DNA from: Phycisphaerales bacterium
GTDB lineage: Bacteria; Planctomycetota; Phycisphaerae; Phycisphaerales; UBA1924
Direction: 5' to 3'
DNA: 64,000 nucleotides
NCBI GenBank assembly: GCA_019744815.1
Contig: JAIEUA010000003.1
Location: 186,001-250,000 of the forward strand
The position numbers and the translations under genes were made by a program. Below, piece after piece: positions 51,457 through 60,140 of this stretch. The notes beneath the pieces were generated by a model. It was given only the letters and a program-made list of their open reading frames with translations. It made no database searches and had not been told where the DNA came from. Within the stretch, counting starts at the first letter, position 1; each line of letters opens with the position of its first letter.

Positions 51457-52067
51457 AGAGTCGCTCCGTTCGCAAGCCTGCGTTCAACATGTCGCTCAAG
51501 CTGTTGGGGGCAGGATCGATGCAAGCAGAAATGCGGTGCGGCCGTCGCGTGTTCACGCTGTATCCGGGATACGCAACCGATGTGCTGGGCGAGCTACTCG
51601 GATCAACGCTCGAACTCATTGAGTCGAGCGGGATCATGCGGGTCGTTCCTGAGAAGGGGCCTGAATATGAAGCTCCAATTCGAATGAGTCCTGTTTGGGA
51701 TTGCGAACCGGGGCACTTTCGCTGGGACTTCACGTACGTCTCGCCGGAGCAGCTTCGGATCTCGTTGTCAAAGATGCCACCGGGTAAGAAGAGAGCTGGC
51801 CACGAGCAGTTGTTCGATACCGAGATCTCGGCAAAAGTCTGGTGCGAGATTCTGCTGTCGAACGCGGCCCGCATTCTGCGGCGACACGGTCTCGCCGGCT
51901 ACAAAGCGGCGTGGATCAACCACGAATTTCCGGTCGGCCGCTATCTGCGGCTGCTTGCTTATCGAAAACACCAGTTCCAATTTGGAATGACGGGCGACGA
52001 CTTCGACCCAGCGGAGCGAACATCACTTTCGCGCGAACTGCGACTGCTGCGGCAAGAAATCGGGTAA
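51453..52067 (+). CDS. Orphan protein in thrS-3' cassette 1
   Basis: A 204-residue protein (192 if the ATG at 51489 is the start) that I do not recognise. The GTG at 51453 overlaps the thrS stop as GTGA and would couple translation. There is no signal peptide, membrane helix or known motif; the sequence is mixed alpha/beta with several Trp, for example VWDCEPGHFRWDFTYVSPEQ and VWCEILLSNAARILRRHGLAG. Codons ending in A/T are visibly more frequent than in thrS, which suggests a different origin. A short duplicate of the thrS 3' end follows at 52134-52180. Confidence 0.7.
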   Translation: MKSRSVRKPAFNMSLKLLGAGSMQAEMRCGRRVFTLYPGYATDVLGELLGSTLELIESSGIMRVVPEKGPEYEAPIRMSPVWDCEPGHFRWDFTYVSPEQLRISLSKMPPGKKRAGHEQLFDTEISAKVWCEILLSNAARILRRHGLAGYKAAWINHEFPVGRYLRLLAYRKHQFQFGMTGDDFDPAERTSLSRELRLLRQEIG

Positions 52068-52133
52068 AGACAATCGGTCGCGAATGCGCTCTGCAACCCG
52101 TGAGCAGCCTCCAGGGCGGGTTCACTCCTGTTT

Positions 52134-52180
52134 AGGCCGAGATCGCGAGTAAGAGCGCTGTGCTGGGGGTGAAGGCGTAA
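52134..52180 (+). repeat. Second copy of the thrS 3' end
   Basis: Forty-two of 47 bases match the last 47 bases of thrS (51410-51456). Read in the thrS frame it gives AEIASKSAVLGVKA and a stop (TAA instead of TGA). Four of the five differences keep the amino acid or the stop, so the copy diverged under coding constraint. An in-frame TAG immediately precedes it, so it is not translated as part of thrS. Confidence 0.9.
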
Positions 52181-52234
52181 GTACCTTGCATCGCTGGCCG
52201 GTTGCTTGTAGAATGCCATAACGGAGGATCTGGC

Positions 52235-52828
52235 GTGGGAACGAACTTCTTCTCGATGCATCTCAAGTCGACTGACTTAGACCGAGTGCGTGTGGCTGTG
52301 GACGCTGCGGCCGAGCAGGTCGGCGGCTCGGCCTTCGTTGCGCCGCCGCGGAACGGGTGGATCGTTGTGTATCCATCGATGGAGCTGCTGAACCCAGAAT
52401 TGCTCGGCGCGATCGCCCTCGACGCCCGCGCTTCCGACGCTGTCGCAATGACTCTCTTCGACAGCGATGTCCTGTGCTATTGGTACTTCCGCAACGGAGA
52501 GATCGCTGACTGTTTCAACAGTTGTCCCGATTACTTCGGCGAGGCCTCGGACGAAGACATGGCGGCGAAGGGAGATGCGAAGGCGTTTGCGCCGATTCTC
52601 GACGCGGCCGGTGTCCGGAAGCTCACGAAGCTCATCAAGGGTCGCATGATCAACGGTGAGGCCGTGGGAGGCGAGCTTCCCGACTTTGAGGACGAACGCT
52701 TCACCCAGATCGCTGATGTGATCGGGCTTCAACACGCGGCCGGCTTCTACGACTACCTTGCCGAAGGTGAAGCCATCGAAGGACTCGGCGACGCCGCGGC
52801 GCTTGTTCATGTGGACCATCGTGGGTGA
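52235..52828 (+). CDS. Orphan protein in thrS-3' cassette 2
   Basis: A 197-residue protein without recognised family. The GTG at 52235 has GGAGG seven bases upstream, the best start; a TTG 33 bases earlier lacks one. It reads as a soluble, acidic alpha/beta protein (LCYWYFRNGEIADCFNSCPD, DFEDERFTQIADVIGLQHAA). The overall look, small, acidic and single-domain, resembles immunity proteins of polymorphic-toxin systems, but no motif proves this and no toxin is next to it. It is followed by the third copy of the thrS end. Confidence 0.72.
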   Translation: MGTNFFSMHLKSTDLDRVRVAVDAAAEQVGGSAFVAPPRNGWIVVYPSMELLNPELLGAIALDARASDAVAMTLFDSDVLCYWYFRNGEIADCFNSCPDYFGEASDEDMAAKGDAKAFAPILDAAGVRKLTKLIKGRMINGEAVGGELPDFEDERFTQIADVIGLQHAAGFYDYLAEGEAIEGLGDAAALVHVDHRG

Positions 52829-52873
52829 GGCGAGCGAAGTCGCACCGGAGGGGGCCGCGACTTCACCCCCACA

Positions 52874-52948
52874 CCGCTCGCGACGTTCGTCGTCGACATC
52901 GAGGCCGAGATCGCGAGCAAGAGCGCGGCGCTGACCGTGAAGCCGTGA
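52874..52948 (+). repeat. Third copy of the thrS 3' end
   Basis: Seventy-five bases align without gaps with the last 75 bases of thrS (51382-51456), about 65 identical. In frame it gives PLATFVVDIEAEIASKSAAL then TVKP and the same TGA stop. Upstream the frame reads GRDFTPT, still distantly like thrS (EKDLGAM), so this is the end of a more divergent thrS. Confidence 0.9.
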
Positions 52949-52962
52949 TCACATTCTGACCA

Positions 52963-53832
52963 TCACGGGCAGAGCAGTTCGTTGTACGCCGCCGCGAAGA
53001 GCACGAAGTCGAGGTCATCGACCACGCTGTCGGTGTTGAGGTCCGCCGGGCAACCCGCGGGCATCGCGGGGTCGGCGCAGTCGAGGATGTTGTACGCCGC
53101 GGCGAAGAGCACGAAGTCGGCGTCGTCGACGAAGGTGTCGGCGTTGAGATCGCCCACGCACGCCCCGGTCACGTAGGCGAGGCGGATGATGAGGGCCGCG
53201 CCGCCGTTGGAGGTTGTTTCGTGGTCGCTACTCGCGTTGCCGCCGCCGGCGGCCGCCGCGCTGTTGGTCTGGGCGTCGGCGGTCGTGCTGGTGCCGACGA
53301 TGCCGACGACACGGAACTCGATCGCCAGCGGCCCGCCGCGGTAGACGTACTCCGTCTGCAAGGCGATCTGTGGCCCCCAGCCCTTGGGCGTGGTGCCGCC
53401 GATGGGGAACGCGCCGGGATACGACTGGGCCGCGATCGCCAGCGGCCCGCTGCGGACCTCGACCGGGTTGATGAGATTGGAGGCGAACGTCGCGCTGATC
53501 CCCAGCGGCCCGGTCGCGGCCTTGGCCATGATGACGCGGTAGCTCGAGGCGACGCCCGCGACCGAGGGCCAGCGGACGAAGCCGAAGTTGTTGTCCTGGC
53601 GCACCTGGAAGCCGACAATGCGGCTGCCCGACGGGATCGCCGCCAGCTCGGACTCCGCATAGATGTACTGCGCGGTGCCCGCGTTCCCCGAGCCCATCGG
53701 GATCGAGGAGTTCGCGTTGCCTTCCAGGTTCGCGAAGGCGGTGGGCACGACGAGGTGTTGTTCTGCCGCCGCCGCACCGGATGCGGCGATCATGACCACC
53801 GCCGCACCCACGACCGCGAAGCGCGTGTTCAT
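52963..53832 (-). CDS. Secreted protein with two dockerin-like C-terminal units
   Basis: A 289-residue exported protein. The signal peptide is MNTRFAVVGAAVVMIAASGA, cleaved near AAAEQ. Residues 25-220 form a beta-rich domain of unknown family (VPTAFANLEGN, IPSGSRIVGFQVRQDNN, RGGPLAIEFRVVG). The last 65 residues are two EF-hand-like units, GDLNADTFVDDADFVLFAA and CPADLNTDSVVDDLDFVLFA, joined by CADPAMPAGC and ending in Cys-Pro. Start at 53832 is fixed by the signal peptide. The next gene upstream on the same strand (53968-54762) has the same ending, so these are a pair. Confidence 0.78.
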   Translation of the reverse strand: MNTRFAVVGAAVVMIAASGAAAAEQHLVVPTAFANLEGNANSSIPMGSGNAGTAQYIYAESELAAIPSGSRIVGFQVRQDNNFGFVRWPSVAGVASSYRVIMAKAATGPLGISATFASNLINPVEVRSGPLAIAAQSYPGAFPIGGTTPKGWGPQIALQTEYVYRGGPLAIEFRVVGIVGTSTTADAQTNSAAAAGGGNASSDHETTSNGGAALIIRLAYVTGACVGDLNADTFVDDADFVLFAAAYNILDCADPAMPAGCPADLNTDSVVDDLDFVLFAAAYNELLCP

Positions 53833-53967
53833 CGTGTGCCCTCCGCGGTGCAGGCTACCAGCGGGGCGTGCCCTCGTCAACGCGAAAAGCGATGACGCGG
53901 CGACTCTGCGGCCGCTCCTCGCGCTGGGGTGAAGACCCGAGGCGGGCACGCCGATCGACCGCGCCCG

Positions 53968-54762
53968 CTACGGGCACAGGAGCGCGTTGTACGCCTCGGC
54001 GAAGAGCACGAAGTCGGCGTCGTCCACCAAGGTGTCCGCGTTGAGGTCCGCGGGGCAGCCCGCGGGCATCGCTGGGTCGGCGCAGTCGAGGGTGTTGTAC
54101 GCCGCGGCGAAGATCACGAAGTCGGCGTCATCCACGAACGTGTCGGCGTTGAGGTCCGCGGGGCAGGGCACGATCGCGGTGAACGCCAAGGCGGTGAAGG
54201 CGAAGTCGACGTAGAGGTTCACGTTGTAGGTCGCGAAGCCCTTGAGCCGCGCGGTGCTGCCCCACACGTTCGGCGATTCGTCGTAGCTGAACGTCCCGCC
54301 GTAGTAGCCGGTGACGTCGAAGGTGAGCGGGTCGCCGAACGCGTCCTCGCCGTTGACCTTGGGCATGATCTCGAGCGCGGCCCCCGCGCCGCCGGTGTTG
54401 GCCAGGAGCTTCATCGTGAACGAGTTCCAGTCGAAGACCCTCCCGTCCTCGCGGGTGATGGTCATGCGGGCCTTGTAGTCGGTCACGCCCGGCGGCGGCG
54501 TCGTCACGGCCTGGGCTTCCATCCCCTGCGGCCAGGGGACGCGCACGCTGCGGCCGATGATGTGCCCGGTGCCGCCGGTGAAGAGCTTGTCGCGGGTGAC
54601 GACGAAGCGGTAGCCGCCGCTCGAGTACGTCTCCGAGGTGACGCCGCTGGCGGGATGGGCGGCGACCTGCGACGGATCAAAGAACGTGGTGAGTCCGGCG
54701 GGCGCGGTGAGGGCGACCAACGACGCGGCGGCGAGGGTGAGGGAACGAGAACGCGTGTGCAT
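53968..54762 (-). CDS. Secreted protein with two dockerin-like C-terminal units
   Basis: A 264-residue exported protein with signal peptide MHTRSRSLTLAAASLVALTA (cleavage near APAGL). Residues 25-195 are a beta-sandwich-like domain I cannot name (SGGYRFVVTRDKLFTGGTGH, TFDVTGYYGGTFSYDES). The end is nearly identical in build to the previous entry: CPADLNADTFVDDADFVIFA, CADPAMPAGC, CPADLNADTLVDDADFVLFA and a terminal Cys-Pro. It is transcribed toward that gene with 135 bp between. The 893-bp region on its 5' side has no gene. Confidence 0.78.
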   Translation of the reverse strand: MHTRSRSLTLAAASLVALTAPAGLTTFFDPSQVAAHPASGVTSETYSSGGYRFVVTRDKLFTGGTGHIIGRSVRVPWPQGMEAQAVTTPPPGVTDYKARMTITREDGRVFDWNSFTMKLLANTGGAGAALEIMPKVNGEDAFGDPLTFDVTGYYGGTFSYDESPNVWGSTARLKGFATYNVNLYVDFAFTALAFTAIVPCPADLNADTFVDDADFVIFAAAYNTLDCADPAMPAGCPADLNADTLVDDADFVLFAEAYNALLCP

Positions 54763-55655
54763 GGCGAGTCCTTCCTGCGGCGAGCTCGGCCCGCGCTGCG
54801 GGCCGCCGCCGCTGCACCATGACACTAAACCACGCACGCATCTCCGTCTGCGAGGCTTTGTTGGAGATCCGGGGAAGCGATGCGGGGGAAAGCCCGGGGC
54901 GCTGGGGCCGGGTTCCGTGCCGATTGACACCCGCCGTCGGTCGTTGATTTCTTTGCTCGTCTTCTTCAGGGTTCTGGGGGGCCTAGTCCGGCGCGTCGAG
55001 CGATCTCATTTCCGGCGGCGGGAAGTGCCGGGAAGACCTGACGTCCTTTTTGTGTTCGCGCGGTATCGACCGAATCGACCCGGGCCTGGGCGGCCCACTT
55101 CCAATCACCGCCAGGAGCCGGATCCTCGGCCCCCTCTGTTCCTGCAGGACCGGGTGGAAACAGCTCATCGGCTCGGTTCGGCTGTCCCACGGACGACACG
55201 TCAGCGTGCCGAAGCTTGTTCCGCCCCGGCCCCGGCTGCCCTCGCCTCGTGGGGGCATCCCATGCAAAGAGTTGGCCGTGCGGTCACGAAAGGGATCGAC
55301 GCCCGATTGTTCTCGGTGTTCTCCGTGCGCTCTGGGGCGACCCTTCTGTCTTTCCCGTAGTCTCTTTACCACCTCCATCGAATCGTGGTACAAGCTTGGC
55401 GCTCTCCGCGTCCTCCGAGATACAGCTTCGTCCGTGATCGAGAGCACCCGCTGGCGCGATGATCGCGTCTTTCCTGGGTGTGTTCTGATGCAGTGTCGCG
55501 ATTCTCGGCCTCATCTTCGGGCTGGGTGTGGAGCTTCCCCGAGCGGGGGGTCCCTGCTGTCGTTCTCGGCGTGGTGCTCCGCCGCCACCCGGCGGGCGAG
55601 CCGCGAAAGCCGCAACCGCCACCGTGTTGGATCCGGACGGTACAGTGGTCCAGCC
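54763..55655. other. Long intergenic region, no gene recognised
   Basis: Eight hundred ninety-three bases between divergent genes. The only long open frame is continuous with the zinc-ribbon gene but has no protein-like composition before 55656. The stretch around 55305-55345 (TTCTCGGTGTTCTCCGTGCG) resembles the CTCTG/GTTCTC part of the repeat at 25974 and may be a decayed copy. I see no RNA gene or terminator. Confidence 0.4.
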
Positions 55656-57329
55656 GTGATCGATCGGGTCTTCTATTTCTCGCTCGCCGTCTTGCCGCCG
55701 CTGGTGCTGATCGGGGCGGCGTTGGCGTTGCGCCAGGCGGTGCTGGCGAGTCAGACCCGGCGGCGGGTGCTCGCGGGGCTGGCGGCGGCGTGGATGGCGG
55801 TCGCGGCGGTGGTGATGTGGGTCGTGCGGGGCAGGATCAGCGGGTGGGGGGGATTCGACAATCGCACGTTCGACCTGGCGTTCGTCGGGGGGCTGTCGGG
55901 TCTCGCGCTGCTGGCGGCCTCGCTGGGTGCCGCGGCGGTCTTCGGGCGATCGAGCCGCGGCGTGCCGTTGTGCCCGCGGTGCTGGTACGACATGAGTGCG
56001 CACGAGGGGCTGTGCCCCGAGTGCGGCGCGACGATCCGGGACGAGCGCGAGCTGGTGCGGAGGAAGCGGAGCTGGCGGCTGGTGTCGGCGGCGGTCGCGA
56101 TGCAGCTCTTGGCGCAGTTCCTCTATCAGTACCACCGCGCCGATCACGGCGGGGGACAGGGGCTGGTGCCGACGACCGTGCTGATCGCGGGCGCGTTCGC
56201 GCTGCCCCGCGAGATCATCGTGTCGAGCCCGGGCTTCCGGGACTTCTCGCTGACCGGGCGCATGGCCGACGACAAGCTCAGCGAGTGGCAGAAGTCCTGG
56301 CTGCTCAACCGGGCGCGGGCGGCGCTCGACGAGGGCGCGTCGGGGGAATCGGTGCGGCGGGCGACGGAGTTGATCGTCCGGGGCCGCTTCGAGGGCGAGT
56401 TGTCGCTGGGCACCTGGAAGCGGGCCATGTCGCGGCTGCTCGACGGCAGCGGCTTGTCGACGGAGGCGCCGGTCTTCCTGGCCCGCAGCTATCTCGAGTC
56501 TCGCAAGGCGGCGGGCGGGAACCGGTACTTGCAGACGCCCGTGGATCGCGAGGCGGCGGCGACGGAGCTGGCGGAGCTGGTGCCGGCGTTCCGGCGCGTG
56601 CTGCAGGAGAGCACGATCGGAAGCGACGAATGGGACACCGCGGCGCGATTGCTCTGGGCGGCGGGCAAGGGAGACGTGGTGGTAGCCTCGATCGTCGAGT
56701 CGCTGTCGTTTGAGCGGAACCAGTTGACGCTGTTTTCTGGCGTGCAAACGCTGGCCGCGATGGGGCGACAGGACCCGCGTGCCGCGGAGGCGTTGGTCGA
56801 TCTGATCAACGGCATCGAGAACGACGAGCGGTTCTTCGCGGCGGTGTGGACGTGCCGAGTGGGCCCGGAGTCCGCGTGGCTGCAGCAGGCCTTCGCGGTC
56901 TTGGCGGAGAGCGGGGAGGCGAACCTCGAAGTGTTGGGTGCGGCGGGGCTGGCGGGAAGCCCATCGACCCGCTGCGAGGGAACGGAGCTGCTCATCCGCA
57001 AGATGGCGCGGTGGCGTCCCAGCGCGCCGGTGTTCCTAATGACGCTTCAGTGGCCGATTTTGGTTTCGCCCGACGATCGGCACGCGAGCCAGTTGCTCAA
57101 CGAGGTGAAGCGCTACGCCACCGAGTCCACGCCGGAGATCCGGAGCGAGGCGGTGGGGCTGCTGGCTCAGCTGGCCCAGGGCGCGCCCTCGAGGCGAGCG
57201 GAGATTCTGGAGTTCCTTCGCCTGCTTTCCACCGAGAACGACCGCGTTCTGGCCCAGCGTGCGGCGGGAGCCGCGGAAGAGCTCACGGTGCGGTCGGAAG
57301 CACCGGTGTTCTTCAAGATCGGCGAGTGA
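55656..57329 (+). CDS. Zinc-ribbon membrane protein with HEAT-like repeats
   Basis: A 557-residue protein of unknown function. Three N-terminal membrane helices (about 5-25, 40-58, 76-95) are followed by a zinc ribbon, CPRCWYDMSAHEGLCPECGA (about residues 108-127), a form frequent in planctomycete membrane proteins. From about 200 onward the sequence is helical and repeat-like (ATELIVRGRFEGEL, RAAEALVDLINGIENDE, RSEAVGLLAQLAQGAPSR), suggesting a HEAT-type scaffold. The GTG start at 55656 places the first helix at the N-terminus; no strong ribosome site is visible. Its relation to the secretion genes 330 bp downstream is unclear. Confidence 0.68.
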   Translation: MIDRVFYFSLAVLPPLVLIGAALALRQAVLASQTRRRVLAGLAAAWMAVAAVVMWVVRGRISGWGGFDNRTFDLAFVGGLSGLALLAASLGAAAVFGRSSRGVPLCPRCWYDMSAHEGLCPECGATIRDERELVRRKRSWRLVSAAVAMQLLAQFLYQYHRADHGGGQGLVPTTVLIAGAFALPREIIVSSPGFRDFSLTGRMADDKLSEWQKSWLLNRARAALDEGASGESVRRATELIVRGRFEGELSLGTWKRAMSRLLDGSGLSTEAPVFLARSYLESRKAAGGNRYLQTPVDREAAATELAELVPAFRRVLQESTIGSDEWDTAARLLWAAGKGDVVVASIVESLSFERNQLTLFSGVQTLAAMGRQDPRAAEALVDLINGIENDERFFAAVWTCRVGPESAWLQQAFAVLAESGEANLEVLGAAGLAGSPSTRCEGTELLIRKMARWRPSAPVFLMTLQWPILVSPDDRHASQLLNEVKRYATESTPEIRSEAVGLLAQLAQGAPSRRAEILEFLRLLSTENDRVLAQRAAGAAEELTVRSEAPVFFKIGE

Positions 57330-57659
57330 AGCCGGGGGTGAGTGACGCGCTGCTCTGGACCGGGCAGAAGGGGGCAGCGAGCGGTCGCGTTTGCGCAAAC
57401 CCTTGTGAGAAACGCTCGCGGGAGGGGCGTCGGTTGGGCGGGCGGCGGGTGGACTGAGAATCGGCGCCAAGGAGAGTCCCGGGCTGGCTGGCGACAGCCT
57501 GCTGGTGTTGTCCGCTCGATCTGACGGCGTGCCAATTCCGGAGCTGGATGGCTTGCTTCGGAGAAGGGCGTGGATGCGTCACGCGGGGTTGCGTTCCGAT
57601 CGTCCGGAAAACGGATCGATGAGGCGAACCCGAAGCGGAGGATTTGCTAATCTGAAGCC
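57330..57659. other. Gap before the secretion operon, presumed promoter region
   Basis: A 330-bp gap between the zinc-ribbon gene and the secretin gene. It should hold the promoter of the secretion operon, but no -10/-35 pair, terminator or repeat stands out. GCGGAGGATT precedes the secretin ATG by about 20 bases. Confidence 0.3.
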
Positions 57660-60020
57660 ATGGGTGTTGAGACGCGGGGAATGTGGTGCGCGGTGGTCGC
57701 CTGCTTGCTGCTTCATGGTGACGGCCCGGCGGCGTTGGCGGACGGAGCTGAGCCGCCCGTGGCCGCGGATCTCGCGCGCCTGGCGTTGCCCGATCAGATG
57801 GAGCTGGGCGCGCTGATTCTGCTGACCGCCGAAACGCTGGGGTTGACCGTGGAGTTTGACCCCGCGCTGGTGAAGCCCGCGGGCGGGCAACCGGTGATGC
57901 TCAACTTTCGGGGAAACGGGGTTCTCACGAAGGAAGAGCTCTGGCAGTTCACCACGCAGGTGCTCGCGGCTCGGGGGTTGGCTTTGGTGACGCCCCCGGG
58001 CAGCAAGGTCATCAGCTTGGTGCGCTCCGATGCCGCGGTGGCGATGGCGGGTGTTCGTTTCGAGGGAGAGGGCGGCCCGCGATCCGGTTTTGTGAGCGAG
58101 CTGGTGCGGCTCCAGAACCGATCCGCGAAAGACATCCAGGATCTGGTGGGCAAACTCGGTCTGAAGGCTCCCTCGGCGGTGACGCCGATCGGTGAGTCTG
58201 GATTGCTGCTGGTGAGCGAGTATTCCAGCCGGATCGACGAATTGAAGCGGTTGATCGAACGTTTTGACGTGGCCCGCGATCCGGTGCGGATCGCGACGGT
58301 GCCGGCGGTGAACCTGCCCGCGCCCACGCTGGCGTCGGCCGTGACCGCGCTGGCCAGCAAGCGGGACGCGGTCGAGGGGAGCAAGCTCAAGGGCGAGGTG
58401 TCGGTCGCGCCGGACGGACGATCGCTGCTGATCTTGGCGCCGGAGGGCGCTCACGCGCGGTGGGGCGAGCTGATCGAGTTGCTGGACCAGCTCGAGCCGG
58501 TCGTGACGGTGGAGTACACGCCCCGGGCGTTTGGGTTGAAAGAGGTGAGCGACCTCATTGAGAAGACGGTGCGTGAGTCGTCTGTCTCTTCCGCCCCGGC
58601 GGGAGCTGGCGGGCCCGCGGCACCCACGGACCGGTGGAGGCTGACGATCAATGACTTGACGGGCACGCTCATCGTCACCGCAACGCCCAGCCAGCAGGAC
58701 CGGATTCGTTCCATCATCGACAAGCTCGAATCGACCCCGCGGGGTGCCGCCCGGCCGCTGCAGGCGTTCGCGATCCGCAATCGGCCCGCGGCGGAGGTCC
58801 TGCAGACCCTGAGGTCCCTGGTGCAGGGCGGGGCGCTGCGGACCGCGGACATCCGTCCAGGGACCGCGGCGGAAGCGGACGACGAACAGGGCAGTATCGG
58901 AGATGCCGCCGCGATGCAGCGGACCGTATCGAGCGGCAGCATCTTTCCGGTCGCGGTGCCGGCGGTGACGACGGGCACGTCGAGCGTCGGTAGTCCGATG
59001 CCGAACGCCTCCGGGATATCTCGAAGCAGCGCCAACCGCGGGAGCGACGAAGCTTCGCTGCAGCCGGGCCAACCGGGCGGGGGGCCACAGGCGCCCGATG
59101 TTTCGATCAGCGTGGATCCGGGGACGAACAGCATTCTTGTGATGGCGGAGCCTCGGACTTTGGCCCAGATCGATCGCCTGATCCGGCTGATCGATGTGAG
59201 ACAGCCGCAGGTGATGCTGGAGATGACCCTGGTCAGCCTGAGCGAACAGGACGCGATGAACCTGGGCATCGAGCTTGAGAAAGTGGGGGTCTTCGACGGC
59301 GCGTCGTATCAGCTCAGCTCGCTCTTCGGGCTGTCGGGCGGATCTTCGGGATCGCGGACGATCGGCGATTCTCGGGGCTTGACCAGCGCGGTGCTGAACC
59401 CGGGAGATTTCAGCGTCGTTCTCCGGGCGCTCCAGACGATCAGCCGCGGCTCGACCAAGAGCATCCCGCAGTTCCTGGTGAGCAACAACGAATCGGCGTC
59501 GTTCACCTCCGTGCTTCAGCAGCCGTATGTGGTGAGCAACACGACCAGCGGGGCGGGGACGACCACATCGTTCGGCGGAACCCAGGACGCGGGCACGACG
59601 GTAAGCGTGACGCCGCAGATCGCGGAAGCGGATCAGCTCCTGCTGCAGTACTCGATCGCCCTGAGCTCGTTTGTGGGAGCGCCGCCTTCGAACGGCCTGC
59701 CCCCGGCGCGGCAGCAGAACACGGTCAGCAGCAAGGCGACGATTCCCGACGGTTTCACGGTGGTGGTCGGCGGCATCGAGCTGCAGAGCGATGGCAAGAA
59801 CACGAGCCAGGTGCCGGGCGTCGGCGATGTACCGATTCTCGGCGAGCTGTTCAAGCAGCGCGACAGCAGCGTTGGGCGGTCGCGGTTCTACGTCTTCATC
59901 CGGGCAACGGTCCTTCGCGATCAGCAGCTCAATGACCTCAAGCACCTGAGCGGAAGAACGGGGCGAGCCGCCGGCGTGCAGGACGGATTCCCGGAGATGA
60001 CGCCGCGGATCGTGCGGTAA
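57660..60020 (+). CDS. gspD: Type II secretion secretin (GspD-like)
   Basis: The outer-membrane channel subunit, 786 residues. A signal peptide (about 1-28) is followed by N-terminal domains: N0 (about 40-115, ILLTAETLGLTVEFDPALV) and two or three KH-like N domains with repeated RLQNRSAKDIQDLVGKLG, AFGLKEVSDLIEKTV and AFAIRNRPAAEVLQTLRSLV. The secretin domain starts near 500 (QVMLEMTLVSLSEQDAMNLG) and has the conserved VPGVGDVPILGELFKQ at about 718-733. A Ser/Gly-rich linker lies at about 430-480. No pilotin gene is seen. gspE follows after 120 bp. Confidence 0.9.
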   Translation: MGVETRGMWCAVVACLLLHGDGPAALADGAEPPVAADLARLALPDQMELGALILLTAETLGLTVEFDPALVKPAGGQPVMLNFRGNGVLTKEELWQFTTQVLAARGLALVTPPGSKVISLVRSDAAVAMAGVRFEGEGGPRSGFVSELVRLQNRSAKDIQDLVGKLGLKAPSAVTPIGESGLLLVSEYSSRIDELKRLIERFDVARDPVRIATVPAVNLPAPTLASAVTALASKRDAVEGSKLKGEVSVAPDGRSLLILAPEGAHARWGELIELLDQLEPVVTVEYTPRAFGLKEVSDLIEKTVRESSVSSAPAGAGGPAAPTDRWRLTINDLTGTLIVTATPSQQDRIRSIIDKLESTPRGAARPLQAFAIRNRPAAEVLQTLRSLVQGGALRTADIRPGTAAEADDEQGSIGDAAAMQRTVSSGSIFPVAVPAVTTGTSSVGSPMPNASGISRSSANRGSDEASLQPGQPGGGPQAPDVSISVDPGTNSILVMAEPRTLAQIDRLIRLIDVRQPQVMLEMTLVSLSEQDAMNLGIELEKVGVFDGASYQLSSLFGLSGGSSGSRTIGDSRGLTSAVLNPGDFSVVLRALQTISRGSTKSIPQFLVSNNESASFTSVLQQPYVVSNTTSGAGTTTSFGGTQDAGTTVSVTPQIAEADQLLLQYSIALSSFVGAPPSNGLPPARQQNTVSSKATIPDGFTVVVGGIELQSDGKNTSQVPGVGDVPILGELFKQRDSSVGRSRFYVFIRATVLRDQQLNDLKHLSGRTGRAAGVQDGFPEMTPRIVR

Positions 60021-60140
60021 GAGAACGAGATGCTGGAGCGACCGGCGGGCGGGATCCGCGGTGCGGACACGCGGGGAGCTCAGCGCGAGGGCAGCCGTGG
60101 GGGGCAGGGTGAAGGACGGCTTGGGCGACGGGGGTGATCG

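Noticed and set aside
52118-52140. Read-through fusion of thrS copy 2 with upstream codons
   Set aside because: An in-frame TAG directly precedes the copy, so it cannot extend a longer protein.
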